Below are positions 15,594-23,282 of a DNA stretch of 37,939 nt, piece after piece. Under the pieces are notes generated by a model, which saw nothing but the letters and a program-made list of their open reading frames with translations, did not search any database and was not told where the DNA came from. The first letter of the stretch is position 1. Each line of letters opens with the position of its first letter. The DNA comes from JBBQVS01 sp038211295 (GTDB lineage: Bacteria; Chloroflexota; Ktedonobacteria; Ktedonobacterales; Ktedonobacteraceae). The stretch spans positions 1 through 37,939 of the forward strand of contig JBBQVS010000034.1 in assembly GCA_038211295.1 (NCBI GenBank), in the 5' to 3' direction. Position numbers and translations under genes: made by a program.

Positions 15594-15896
15594 TTACCTG
15601 ATTGGATCGTGAATGGTGACAAGTTTTGTGCCATCAGGAAATGTGGCCTCTACCTGTATTTCATGTATCATTTCAGCGATGCCTTCCATAAGGTCTTCGC
15701 GCTTGAGAATGGTCGCACCGAACGTCATGATCTCGGCGACGCTCCTGCCGTCACGGGCCGCCTCCATGACCTCGGCGGATAAAATAGCAATGGCCTCTGG
15801 ATAGTTGAGTTTGAGGCCACGTGCCTGTCTTTTGCGTGCCAGTTCAGAGGCTAGAAAGAGTAATAGCTTTTCTTGTTCGCGTGTGGTGAGATGCAC
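15594..15896 (-). CDS. ureA: Urease gamma subunit UreA
   Basis: The gamma subunit of urease, 100 residues, normal length. It opens MHLTTREQEKLLLFLASELA and contains LKLNYPEAIAILSAEVMEAAR and GRSVAEIM, then VQVEATFPDG-like IQVEATFPDGTKLVTIHDPI. An AGGAGGG ribosome-binding site precedes the ATG by about ten bases. It follows ureD, which stops 60 bases upstream. Confidence 0.97.
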   Translation of the reverse strand: MHLTTREQEKLLLFLASELARKRQARGLKLNYPEAIAILSAEVMEAARDGRSVAEIMTFGATILKREDLMEGIAEMIHEIQVEATFPDGTKLVTIHDPIR

Positions 15897-15956
15897 AAAA
15901 CCCTCCTAAAATAGAGCAACCTTGCGGGTTCCGCAAGAATGCGTTCACAAAAAACG

Positions 15957-16838
15957 TCAAGAACTTTTGCGGGGCGGGATGGCCTGCTGTCCAAATAATG
16001 CCCACTTCGCGGCCTGCCAGAACGCGAGTAGGCCCGCTGTGATAGCGCGTCCCTGCTGGCTTACCGCGCGGACAACCAGGCCATCGGCGACGAGCGCACT
16101 CACCCCCCAACTGATTGCGGCAGGGCGAGTAAGCTGGTGGGCCAGTACCTGCAACTCCTCTTCCAGGCGTAGCCAGCGCGACGCTTCTACGCCGACGCGA
16201 CAGATGTAAAAGCTACTGAAATACTGGTAAGAGCCGAGCCGTGCTAACGAGGAGAGTGGGCGATGGTGCGGTTCGAGTATAAGCTGTTCGCGTGCGATTG
16301 GTCTACCCTGCGCCAAAAGTGCAAGTTCCATGTGCAGCAGGTCGTATGCGAAGACCTCCCCCATTGCGGTTCGCCCCGGTGCAACCGTTTCCCACCAGAA
16401 GAGACCTGCGTCTGCTTCCAGCGTAATCCGTGTGCGCTGTTTGTAGCGTGAGCCTGCAAAAGGAATAAGCGGATCCGGTAGATATTCAAGTAGCGCGGCG
16501 CGTTGTACGTGGATGTCGCTCGTTTGTAGCGCGAAGTCCGCGTCGGGGGAACTGCGATACAGGCGCGTTGCGCTTGGAGTGGTCAATTGCACAGAAGCTT
16601 TTGGGCCAACATCAACGGAGACATGGAGCCTATCACCACCCAGCACGCCGCCGGAAATATTGTGTAGGTGAACCAGTGCACCCCCGTTAAGAATGGGGAA
16701 GGCGCGTATCACTTGTAGCGGTTGCTGCTGTTCACATATGAGCATTTTTGTTTGTTGAGTGTCTTCGTCATAGCCGAAATTGAGGCGCAACTCTCCTGTG
16801 ACATGGTGGCTTGTTGCTTGTGTAGTGTGAATGATTAT
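15957..16838 (-). CDS. ureD: Urease accessory protein UreD (UreH)
   Basis: UreD is the scaffold that binds apo-urease and channels nickel from UreG with UreF. Family motifs are FPILNGGALVHLHNISGGVLGGD (seen as the GGVLGGD core), TTPSATRLYRS and RYKQRTRITLEADA. The first standard start codon is TTG at 16790, but UreD homologues have about 15 residues before the LRLNF strand, and here IIIHTTQATSHHVTGE precedes it in frame with no ATG or GTG. AGAGGAAGG lies seven bases before an ATA (16838-16836; ATC and ATT follow). I therefore place the start at the ATA/ATC/ATT cluster, with TTG 16790 as the conventional alternative. The frame is the same as ureF. Confidence 0.8.
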   Translation of the reverse strand: MIIHTTQATSHHVTGELRLNFGYDEDTQQTKMLICEQQQPLQVIRAFPILNGGALVHLHNISGGVLGGDRLHVSVDVGPKASVQLTTPSATRLYRSSPDADFALQTSDIHVQRAALLEYLPDPLIPFAGSRYKQRTRITLEADAGLFWWETVAPGRTAMGEVFAYDLLHMELALLAQGRPIAREQLILEPHHRPLSSLARLGSYQYFSSFYICRVGVEASRWLRLEEELQVLAHQLTRPAAISWGVSALVADGLVVRAVSQQGRAITAGLLAFWQAAKWALFGQQAIPPRKSS

Positions 16839-16883
16839 CTCTGCACCTTCCTCTAAGTATGTGCGCCCTCTGTTTAGGTAGGA

Positions 16884-17585
16884 TCAGCTAATGAAGAGTC
16901 GAGTTGTCAGGGCAGGATGACGCATACTGCCGATATCCAGAAGTGGAGTAAAAACTGGGATGTCCTCAGCATTGAGAGTGAGTGCCGAACTGCGGTTCGC
17001 GACGGTTATCAGGGTTGACTTCATGTGCCATAAAATACTGCTGGCTTGACTTTGACCCAACGGCATCAGACGCTGACACGCTGAAACAAGGCTCATCAGT
17101 GACTGTTGAAGATACGCGCTAACGGTAGCGGTTTCATCTATGCCAAGCACGCCACCCACGAGGCCAAAGGCGGGACTATAGTGAGTATCGGTATGCGTTG
17201 TTTTGGCCCACTGAGCGGCTTGCTGTAAAAGTGGGTTATCCTCCATTGCTCGCACCAGCGCGAGAAACCTGCGCCCAAGTACTGCGCTTGCCGTGCGGCT
17301 CTCACGCGCGGTTTTGATTGCGCTAATCGTCTGATTGACTGAGAGCCAGCGCGTCTCACGGAGCTGCTCATCGGGAAGAGCCACAAGCCTATGACCGAGT
17401 CGGCACCATATGCCTTCCAGTGCGCCGACCTCTTCCAGATAGTCATATAGAAAGCGTTCAAGTTGCTCCACTGTGAGCGTCCCTTCTGCGACCAGCGTTT
17501 CTAAGCCGAAGGAATGCGCTGTCGCGCCAATGGGCAAGGCACTATCCGCAAGATGCATCAGGCGTAAAAGGTTTAGTGAGTCCAT
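16884..17585 (-). CDS. ureF: Urease accessory protein UreF
   Basis: UreF works with UreD as the platform on which UreG activates urease. The 233-residue product begins MDSLNLLRLMHLADSALPIGA, the classic UreF opening, followed by HSFGLETLVAEG and later SPAFGLVGGVLGI. Two in-frame ATGs exist at 17591 and 17585. AGGA is only two bases from the first but eight from the second, so 17585 is preferred. It is the first gene of the operon, an unusual position; accessory genes more often follow ureC. Confidence 0.93.
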   Translation of the reverse strand: MDSLNLLRLMHLADSALPIGATAHSFGLETLVAEGTLTVEQLERFLYDYLEEVGALEGIWCRLGHRLVALPDEQLRETRWLSVNQTISAIKTARESRTASAVLGRRFLALVRAMEDNPLLQQAAQWAKTTHTDTHYSPAFGLVGGVLGIDETATVSAYLQQSLMSLVSACQRLMPLGQSQASSILWHMKSTLITVANRSSALTLNAEDIPVFTPLLDIGSMRHPALTTRLFIS

Positions 17586-17619
17586 CGACATTGTCCTATA
17601 GTGTACGCTTTAGAGTGGC

Positions 17620-17638
17620 GTTGTATCGTGTTGTATCG
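17620..17638 (-). promoter_or_regulatory. Tandem 9-base repeat upstream of ureF
   Basis: GTTGTATCG occurs at 17620-17628 and again at 17630-17638, about 35 bases before the ureF start. The surrounding AT-rich bases contain two TATACT-like boxes on the minus strand, but no convincing -35 box. This may be a regulator site at the urease promoter; evidence is thin. Confidence 0.3.
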
Positions 17639-17704
17639 CAGTATAGTGTATCAGTATAACATGTTGAGAGAGCTATAACTATGTTCGTGGTAAAAAGAAT
17701 ATGT

Positions 17705-18310
17705 CTACACCTTGTCAGGAGGTGCAACAGGTTCTATTGGAACGTCAGTACGTCGATAGAGAGCAGTCACAGGGATGCTGGCACCGATGCTTTCAAGTTC
17801 CATTGTGTCGCCAGGCTCATAGTGTTGGTAAATTTTCCATCCTTGAGTCATGCGGCGGAACACATCAACGCCTTGAGCTTTTGTGGCAATGAGTACGTAC
17901 TCCTGAATGCTAGGACAGGCCCGGTAGTAGCCAAACTTTTCCCCACGATCATACGCTTCGGTTGAGGGCGAGAGTACCTCAACAATGACGCGGGGCGCGA
18001 ACACTTCTAGTTCGTTTGTTGCGTAGTCTCGTGCGTCACACGTCACCGTCGCATCGGGGTAGGTATAGCGTAAAGAGGACAAGCGTACTGCAACATCGGA
18101 GGTATAGACATAGCATGTTGCGCCAACAGCGTCCTCAAGGAGACGAACAATGTTACTGCCAATCTGTCCATGATTGCGGCTCCCTCCTGACATTGCGTAG
18201 GCTTGACCATCGATGTACTCATGCTTCACATCATGACTATTCTGTTCCAGTTCGCGCCATTGGACTACGCTCATCGGTTGTGATGATAAGGATGACGGTT
18301 GTGCTACCAT
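17705..18310 (-). CDS. Uma2-family endonuclease-like protein
   Basis: A 201-residue protein of the Uma2 (DUF820) family with a PD-(D/E)XK-type nuclease fold. Visible family features are HEYIDGQAYAMSGGSRNHG, the strand ending TYPDATVTCD, and VIVEVLSPSTEAYDRGEKFGYY (core EVLSPST...YDRGEK). These are common as many paralogues in cyanobacteria and Ktedonobacteria, where their role is not settled. AGGAGG seven bases before the ATG at 18310 fixes the start, ten codons inside the longest frame. It sits alone between the urease operon and an NTF2-like gene on the other strand. Confidence 0.88.
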   Translation of the reverse strand: MVAQPSSLSSQPMSVVQWRELEQNSHDVKHEYIDGQAYAMSGGSRNHGQIGSNIVRLLEDAVGATCYVYTSDVAVRLSSLRYTYPDATVTCDARDYATNELEVFAPRVIVEVLSPSTEAYDRGEKFGYYRACPSIQEYVLIATKAQGVDVFRRMTQGWKIYQHYEPGDTMELESIGASIPVTALYRRTDVPIEPVAPPDKV

Positions 18311-18475
18311 TGGGAACCTCCTGTTCATGCTTTTGCACACTATATCACATACGTGTGTGGGCGAGACGCACGTTGGACGAGAAGTGTTTTAGCCAGGAGT
18401 GGAAGTGTAGCAATGCAGAGCGTCCTTCGTGTATAGTGTAAGCAAAGCAAAAACGAAAGAAGGAATATACAAGTC

Positions 18476-18949
18476 ATGAGTGCCATCGATACTGTAAATA
18501 CGTTTCTGACCGCCCTTCAGTCGGGCGATATCGAGTTAGCAGCTACTACAATGTCAGACGACTTCACGATGAGCGGCTTTGCTGTCAAGACGCTCACGAA
18601 AAGCGAGTTTATTGTGACGCAGAGTAACCTGCTTGCCGCCATGCCTGACTTTTCCTACAATATGACACAGGAGCAATTAGAAGACAACGGGGTTGTGCAA
18701 ACCCAGCTAGAAATCACGGGAACGCAACTCAACTCTCTCACTCTTCCCATATTTGGGGTGCAGACGATTCAAGCAACGGGCCTTGCGGTGACACTTGCAG
18801 AGGCCCGTACAACATTCAAGGTCAATGGCGAAAACAAAGTGACCAGCATGGAAATGCAGGCAATTCCCGGTGGTGGTCTTGAAGGACTGTTGCAACAGGT
18901 AGGAGCAGAGTTGCCACTGGAGCCGAGAAAAGGCTACTTCAATGGGTAA
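18476..18949 (+). CDS. SnoaL/NTF2-like small protein
   Basis: A 157-residue protein with the opening of the SnoaL/NTF2 fold: MSAIDTVNTFLTALQSGDIE, then ATTMSDDFTMSGF. Later comes a pocket-lining set of strands around VVQTQLEITGTQLNSL. Members include cyclases, dehydratases and many ligand-binding proteins of unknown role, and nothing here indicates the substrate. The ATG is preceded by AAGAAGG about ten bases away. There is no operon partner on the same strand within 400 bases. Confidence 0.65.
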   Translation: MSAIDTVNTFLTALQSGDIELAATTMSDDFTMSGFAVKTLTKSEFIVTQSNLLAAMPDFSYNMTQEQLEDNGVVQTQLEITGTQLNSLTLPIFGVQTIQATGLAVTLAEARTTFKVNGENKVTSMEMQAIPGGGLEGLLQQVGAELPLEPRKGYFNG

Positions 18950-19361
18950 AGAGTAGTGGGAGTGTGGAAGGAAAATGCTCCCTATGCTACGAATACTGCA
19001 CGCAGCAATAGCAGAGAAGGGCATTGTAGTCTCTTCTTGCTTGCCCGTTTGAGGTGTTTGTTATTACAGAACTTGTATTTTTGTATAAAGCAGTGTATAC
19101 TTAAAGAGGACAAGACTCTCTCCTCGCGTAAACTACGTTTTTCACATCAAGCAACTTACTGAACACCGCCTCTTATTGAGATAAGAAGCGGTGTCGCTCG
19201 CTTTACGTCTCTTTCGAGAAAGACGTTTGCCCATTATCTTTGTATTTTCATCGCTTCTTCATAAAGGAAGTGTCATTTCAGAGGTGATTGTTATTTCTCA
19301 CTGCATCAATGCATGACCAATATAGAAAATGTGACTGAGAGTAATCACAAAGGAGCCTGTA
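18950..19361. other. Gap with two tandem hairpins, no recognised gene
   Basis: No coding frame of interest was found in this 412-base stretch. It contains a 14-pair hairpin at 19163-19194 (ACACCGC-C-TCTTAT against ATAAGA-A-GCGGTGT, one mismatch) followed by a second hairpin at 19205-19226 (ACGTCT...AGACGT). These may end the transcript of the NTF2-like gene. Confidence 0.4.
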
Positions 19362-19493
19362 ATGCAATTCGGCATCTTTCTGATATTTCTTCTTGTGAGT
19401 GTGCTTTGTGTTTTTGTGTATATGACGTACCGTGCGAATACTGAGAAAAGCATAAGAGAAAAGAAACGCGACAAGTTTAATGATAGAGTGTAA
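19362..19493 (+). CDS. 43-residue single-pass membrane protein
   Basis: A short frame begins with ATG at 19362 behind AAAGGAG at ideal spacing. Residues 1-22 are strongly hydrophobic (MQFGIFLIFLLVSVLC then VFVYM), followed by a polar, basic tail (SIREKKRDKFNDRV). The frame and ribosome-binding site together argue that it is a real small membrane protein with its tail in the cytoplasm. It lies 63 bases before the pentapeptide-repeat gene on the same strand and may share its transcript. No family was recognised. Confidence 0.6.
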   Translation: MQFGIFLIFLLVSVLCVFVYMTYRANTEKSIREKKRDKFNDRV

Positions 19494-19556
19494 GTAGGTA
19501 AGACCTTTTTTGCTGAAAATGTAGTAGGAATCAGAACGAACAAGAAAGAGGAATTC

Positions 19557-20015
19557 ATGGCTAATCAGAAGCATCTTGATATCTTATCGTCTGGAAAAAC
19601 ACTTTGGAACAAATGGCGAAGGGAATTTGCTGATGTACAAGCCTTTGAGCCAGACCTGCACGGTGCCGACCTGCATGGCATGGCTCTGAGCGGGATAGAC
19701 CTGCATGGTGCCGATCTTACCGAAGTCAATCTTCAAGATGCGGACCTGCGTGGCGCGAACTTACGTCAGGCAGACTTGCGTAACTCCAATCTCAAAAGTG
19801 CTAATTTGACTGACGCCGATCTCTTTCAAGCACGCCTTAACTGGGCAAATTTACGCAATGCTATCCTCAGTCACGCAAACTTGAAGCGAGCTGATCTCAG
19901 AAATGTGCATTTGGATGGGGCAGAACTAGATGGCGTTGTGCTGGAAAGAACTCTTCTCGACGAGGCATACTTACCCAAGACGCATCAGGGTGCGGTATCA
20001 CTTGAACAAAGTTAA
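19557..20015 (+). CDS. Pentapeptide-repeat protein
   Basis: A 152-residue protein whose centre (about residues 33-130) is made of A(D/N)LXX repeats, for example ADLHG, ADLTE, ADLRG, ANLRQ, ADLRN, ANLTD and ANLKR. These fold as a right-handed quadrilateral beta-helix. There are about 18 tandem units, too few for the long QnrA-type DNA mimics but within the range of many small cytoplasmic members. The role cannot be inferred. GAAAGAGG precedes the ATG. A hairpin with a T-run lies about 190 bases downstream. Confidence 0.85.
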   Translation: MANQKHLDILSSGKTLWNKWRREFADVQAFEPDLHGADLHGMALSGIDLHGADLTEVNLQDADLRGANLRQADLRNSNLKSANLTDADLFQARLNWANLRNAILSHANLKRADLRNVHLDGAELDGVVLERTLLDEAYLPKTHQGAVSLEQS

Positions 20016-20062
20016 GCATACAGGTATATCTACAAGTATTTCCTGAGAAGTAAGAAGGTCAA

Positions 20063-20120
20063 GTTTCCTCATGTCATGAGAGCGTTTCCCATCCCCTTCG
20101 TTTCCTCATGGCATGAGAGC
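20063..20120 (+). repeat. Two copies of a 21-base palindrome-containing repeat
   Basis: GTTTCCTCATGTCATGAGAGC at 20063-20083 recurs with one change at 20100-20120, a period of 37 bases. Each copy contains CTCATG-N-CATGAG, an inverted repeat. A degraded third match to the intervening CCATCCCCTT lies near 20147-20157. The pair could be regulator sites, or remains of a longer repeat array. Confidence 0.5.
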
Positions 20121-20202
20121 ATTTTTATTCTTCATATCTTCGTTTAGCCATCCCCTTTTCAATATATGAAAGAGCGATTATAGAAGAGAACGTGGTCTCT
20201 AC

Positions 20203-20235
20203 TACTGTAACATATTTTGAAAATATGTTACAGTA
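20203..20235 (+). terminator. Long AT-rich palindrome followed by T-run
   Basis: TACTGTAACATATTTT (20203-20218) is mirrored by its exact complement at 20220-20235 about a single central G, and six T residues follow. It is a good candidate terminator for the pentapeptide gene. The long, almost loopless symmetry would also suit an operator for a dimeric regulator. Confidence 0.55.
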
Positions 20236-20311
20236 ATTTTTTGAGAGTGAGTTTCACTATGAGTAGTGAAAATCATCACTGAATTGTAACCGAATCGCAA
20301 CCGCTCTGCAC

Positions 20312-20340
20312 TTACATTTGCATTCTCTTTCATTTATACT
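20312..20340 (+). promoter_or_regulatory. Promoter of the DUF4331 operon
   Basis: TTACAT (20312-20317) and TATACT (20335-20340) are 17 bases apart. They lie about 140 bases before the small exported protein gene, leaving a leader of roughly 130 bases. AACCGAATCGCAACCG just upstream contains a short direct repeat. Confidence 0.5.
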
Positions 20341-20479
20341 TCATCTGTGACTAAACGATTACCACCTTTCCTTCTCTTCTCAGGAGAGGAGATAGTCGTT
20401 CCCTTTATTCTTCCCTGACGGAATACTGTATCTCTCCGTTTCTATGAGAGCGTATTTCGTCGCAAGAAAGGAACGTACA

Positions 20480-20746
20480 ATGGAGAAAATGACACGACGC
20501 GCAATGTTGTGGGCGACTTCTACAGGTGTTGCTGCGCTTGCTGGTGTAGCCGCCCTTGTCTCCACGAAATCGCACGCCCAGGCCGAAGGTGCAACGGCCT
20601 CCACCACAGGAGTAACTGCTACTGGGCCTATAACGGCGTTCATAAGCGATGCTAGTAGTGGCAAGATCAGCGTGTTCCAGGGCGAGCGTGAGATTGTTGT
20701 CAACGCGCCCGACCTGGTACGAGCACTGGCGAACATTACGAGATAA
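20480..20746 (+). CDS. Small exported protein with twin-arginine-like signal
   Basis: An 88-residue protein of unknown function. It begins MEKMTRRAMLWATS and continues into a hydrophobic stretch rich in Ala, Gly, Leu and Val, ending near KSHAQAEG. The paired arginines make a Tat signal possible, with ordinary Sec export as the alternative. The mature part of about 55 residues has a short beta-rich segment (GPITAFISDASSGKISVFQG). The start is fixed by AAAGGA before the ATG at 20480. It lies 59 bases before a DUF4331 gene on the same strand, so the two are probably co-expressed. Confidence 0.65.
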   Translation: MEKMTRRAMLWATSTGVAALAGVAALVSTKSHAQAEGATASTTGVTATGPITAFISDASSGKISVFQGEREIVVNAPDLVRALANITR

Positions 20747-20805
20747 GCCTCTCTCGATTGTGAGAGAGTGAGGTCATGCGAGTTTTTTGTTCCGAGGTAA
20801 AACTG

Positions 20806-22185
20806 ATGTCATCACACCGCGAAGCGCCCGAAATTTCTAAAGACCCGGTTGCTGATAATACTGATACCTATGCGTTTGTCAGCCCTGACAAGCCTGATAC
20901 TGTTACCTTCATCACAAACTACATTCCGCTTGAGGGGCCGGATGCTGGCCCAAACTTCTTTGAGTTTGGCGATGATGTTCTCTATCAAATTCACATCGAC
21001 AACGATCAAGATGCGGATTCAGACATTACGTATCAGTTCCGTTTCTATACCAAGACGCGCAATCCCAACACGTTTCTCTATAACACTGGCCCAATCACTG
21101 CAATCAATAGTCCTACCTGGAACCGTCCACAATTCTATAGCGTGACGAGAATTGACGAGAATGGGAAGGCAACGGTTCTGGGAAAAGACCTGGCTTGCCC
21201 ACCGTGCAACATTGGCCCACGTTCTACGCCTAACTATTCGGCACTGGCACAACAAGCTGTTCACACGCTCGCGGACGGTAGTACCGTCTTCGCGGGGCAA
21301 CGCGCCGAGGGGTTCTATGCAGACCTGGGTTCCATTTTTGATCTGCTCGATCTCCGCCCTTTCCAAAACGCACATCTGATTCCCAGTGCGGCGGCGGCGG
21401 GTGTGAATGGACTCAAGAACCTCAATGTGCATACTATTGCGCTTCAGGTTGCCAAGAACCAACTTACCTCAGATCACTCTAATCCCACAGATATAGCCTC
21501 TCCTAAATCGGTTATTGGTGTCTACGGATCGGCGAGTCGTCGCAAGGTACGCGTTTTAGATGAGTATGACGCGAAAGAGTCTGGGCCATATGTGCAGGTT
21601 TCGCGTCTTGGCAATCCCTTATTCAACGAGGTGATTGTGCCTCTGGGAAAGAAGGATTACTGGAATAGAGTACAACCAAAGGATGATGCTCAGTTTGCGG
21701 GATATGTGGCGAACCCTGAGCTTGCGGGCTTAATTCCTGTATTGTATCCAAACGTCTTCCCCAATCTGGCGGCACTGAACGCCTCGAAAGCGAAACGAGC
21801 CGACCTGCTTGCTATTCTTTTGACGGGCCTGCCTTCTGGCATCATTAAAGGGTTTCAGAATTATACAGGTGCAACGCAGGCAGACCTGTTGCGTCTGAAT
21901 ATGGCTGTTCCACCGGCGGCCCCGGCGGCCTTGAACATCAATGGTATTCTTGGTGGAGACCTGGCAGGCTTCCCAAATGGTCGTCGCGTTCAAGATGATG
22001 TTGTAACCATCGAGTTGCGTGCGGTTGCGGGTGTAACCTATCCTCTGGTTGCTCCCTCGTACAAGCCCGATGGAGCGGCGGCGGTGGTTACGGATGGCGT
22101 GACGCCAAGCAGTGCTGGACTGACCTACCTTCCAAACTTTCCTTACCTCGGAACACCATATGATGGCTACGATTATCCCAAATAA
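20806..22185 (+). CDS. DUF4331 domain protein
   Basis: A 459-residue protein of the DUF4331 family. The opening MSSHREAPEISKDPVADNTD and then YAFVSPDKPDTVTFITNYIP are characteristic, and the domain spans nearly the whole chain. The biochemical role of the family is not established. The longest frame adds ten residues, but ATG 20806 with GAGG upstream gives the standard N-terminus. No signal peptide is seen after this start. Its partners are the small exported protein before it and an unrecognised gene after it. Confidence 0.85.
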   Translation: MSSHREAPEISKDPVADNTDTYAFVSPDKPDTVTFITNYIPLEGPDAGPNFFEFGDDVLYQIHIDNDQDADSDITYQFRFYTKTRNPNTFLYNTGPITAINSPTWNRPQFYSVTRIDENGKATVLGKDLACPPCNIGPRSTPNYSALAQQAVHTLADGSTVFAGQRAEGFYADLGSIFDLLDLRPFQNAHLIPSAAAAGVNGLKNLNVHTIALQVAKNQLTSDHSNPTDIASPKSVIGVYGSASRRKVRVLDEYDAKESGPYVQVSRLGNPLFNEVIVPLGKKDYWNRVQPKDDAQFAGYVANPELAGLIPVLYPNVFPNLAALNASKAKRADLLAILLTGLPSGIIKGFQNYTGATQADLLRLNMAVPPAAPAALNINGILGGDLAGFPNGRRVQDDVVTIELRAVAGVTYPLVAPSYKPDGAAAVVTDGVTPSSAGLTYLPNFPYLGTPYDGYDYPK

Positions 22186-22205
22186 ATAGGGCTGACTTGT
22201 AGTGA

Positions 22206-22235
22206 GGAACGCAACAGCTCACGCGGTTGCGTTCC
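22206..22235 (+). terminator. Hairpin after the DUF4331 gene
   Basis: GGAACGCAAC (22206-22215) and GTTGCGTTCC (22226-22235) make a perfect 10-bp stem with a 10-base loop, 20 bases past the stop codon. The following CCTTGCTCT is not a real T-run, so it may only partly stop transcription into the next gene. Confidence 0.5.
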
Positions 22236-22292
22236 CTTGCTCTAGCACATATATTTTGAGCCTCATAGAGAGAGAAAAGAAGAGGAACAGGC

Positions 22293-23162
22293 ATGGTCGA
22301 AAAGTACGTCGAGCGAGTTCATAACGATATTGTGCTTGATATTGGTGGTGACATTGGTGCGCTCATTCTCTATACGAAAGCGAGCTTGCGTGGCTATCAG
22401 ATTGATGTCAGCTTGCGCGGGGATACTCCTACAAAGAGGATACACACCGATGTGTTAGAGCGTAGAATAGGCGGATGTCCGGTGTTCGCGGCAGTTTTTG
22501 CGGCCCTTCCAGAAGGCGAGTACGTGACGTGGAGTGATCCCGTCGAGGCGTTCACCGTCGTCGGAGGTGTTATTACAGAGGTGAATTGGTGCGATAACAC
22601 GGTCTATGTTCCCCCGATTAGCTCTACCAGTGGAGAAGAACGTATGGTCTCTCGACGTTCGGCGGCTAGCATTCTGCCACCCCGCTATCAGAATGGGCAA
22701 AAGGCACGTTCTGCTCCAATGGGTACTGCTCCTCTGCGCTACACTGAAAACGGTTCGGTCGCATGGGATGAAATGTGGACGAATTTTTGTGACCTTGCGC
22801 TGGCGGGAGGGCCGCCGCACCGCGACACGCTATTGGAACCTGTGTCGACAGATGAAGTGCGCGGAGATATGGCAGGGTATGAACGTGTTCTCGCCGAAAT
22901 CGAACGTGGAGTACGGCTTGCTACAGGGCTACCCATTTTGCTTAGTGAGCGACTGGGGTGGATTGGTATTGGTTGCGAAGATGAAGAGATGGCCCTGTGG
23001 CTGGTACGTGCCATTGTTGTAGAAAACGTCTGTGTGCGACGTGAAGGGCCTGTGTTGTTTTTACCTGTGGGGCCACATTTTACTCTCGAAAAAGAAATAA
23101 AAAATGTTATTACTGTTGTGGCCAAGACACATCACTACTGGATGGAGCATATGGGTGTGTAG
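22293..23162 (+). CDS. Conserved-looking two-part protein of unknown function
   Basis: A 289-residue protein. The first ~105 residues (opening near DIVLDIGGDIGALILYT, then YVTWSDPVEAFTVVGG) resemble a small domain seen in actinobacterial hypothetical proteins, sometimes loosely named phospholipase. The second part, from about residue 170, contains DTLLEPVSTDEVRGD, GWIGIGCEDEEMALWLVRAI and EKEIKNVITVVAKTHHYW. I do not recognise a catalytic family with confidence. AAGAGGAACAGGC precedes the ATG. It follows the DUF4331 gene by 107 bases across a hairpin and converges on an ABC exporter operon. Confidence 0.6.
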   Translation: MVEKYVERVHNDIVLDIGGDIGALILYTKASLRGYQIDVSLRGDTPTKRIHTDVLERRIGGCPVFAAVFAALPEGEYVTWSDPVEAFTVVGGVITEVNWCDNTVYVPPISSTSGEERMVSRRSAASILPPRYQNGQKARSAPMGTAPLRYTENGSVAWDEMWTNFCDLALAGGPPHRDTLLEPVSTDEVRGDMAGYERVLAEIERGVRLATGLPILLSERLGWIGIGCEDEEMALWLVRAIVVENVCVRREGPVLFLPVGPHFTLEKEIKNVITVVAKTHHYWMEHMGV

Positions 23163-23198
23163 GGAAGATAGTTTTTGGTGAGAGAGCCACTTTTGGAC

Positions 23199-23251
23199 AC
23201 AAAGCAGGGTGCAGACATGTCTTCTTCAGACATGTCTGCACCCTGCTTTGT
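23199..23251. terminator. 24-bp perfect hairpin between convergent genes
   Basis: Bases 23199-23222 are fully complementary to 23228-23251 with a five-base loop (TCTTC). It fills the gap between a plus-strand gene ending at 23162 and a minus-strand operon ending at 23283. Neither side has a T-run. Each arm includes AGACATGTCT, itself a palindrome. It probably works as a two-way transcription end. Confidence 0.65.
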
Positions 23252-23282
23252 ATATGCGTTATTGCGCCGAAAGGCTCAGCTT

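Noticed and set aside
20063..20160. CRISPR array in the gap after the pentapeptide gene
   Set aside because: Only two clear copies with a 37-base period and no cas genes nearby; the period includes no spacer of normal length.
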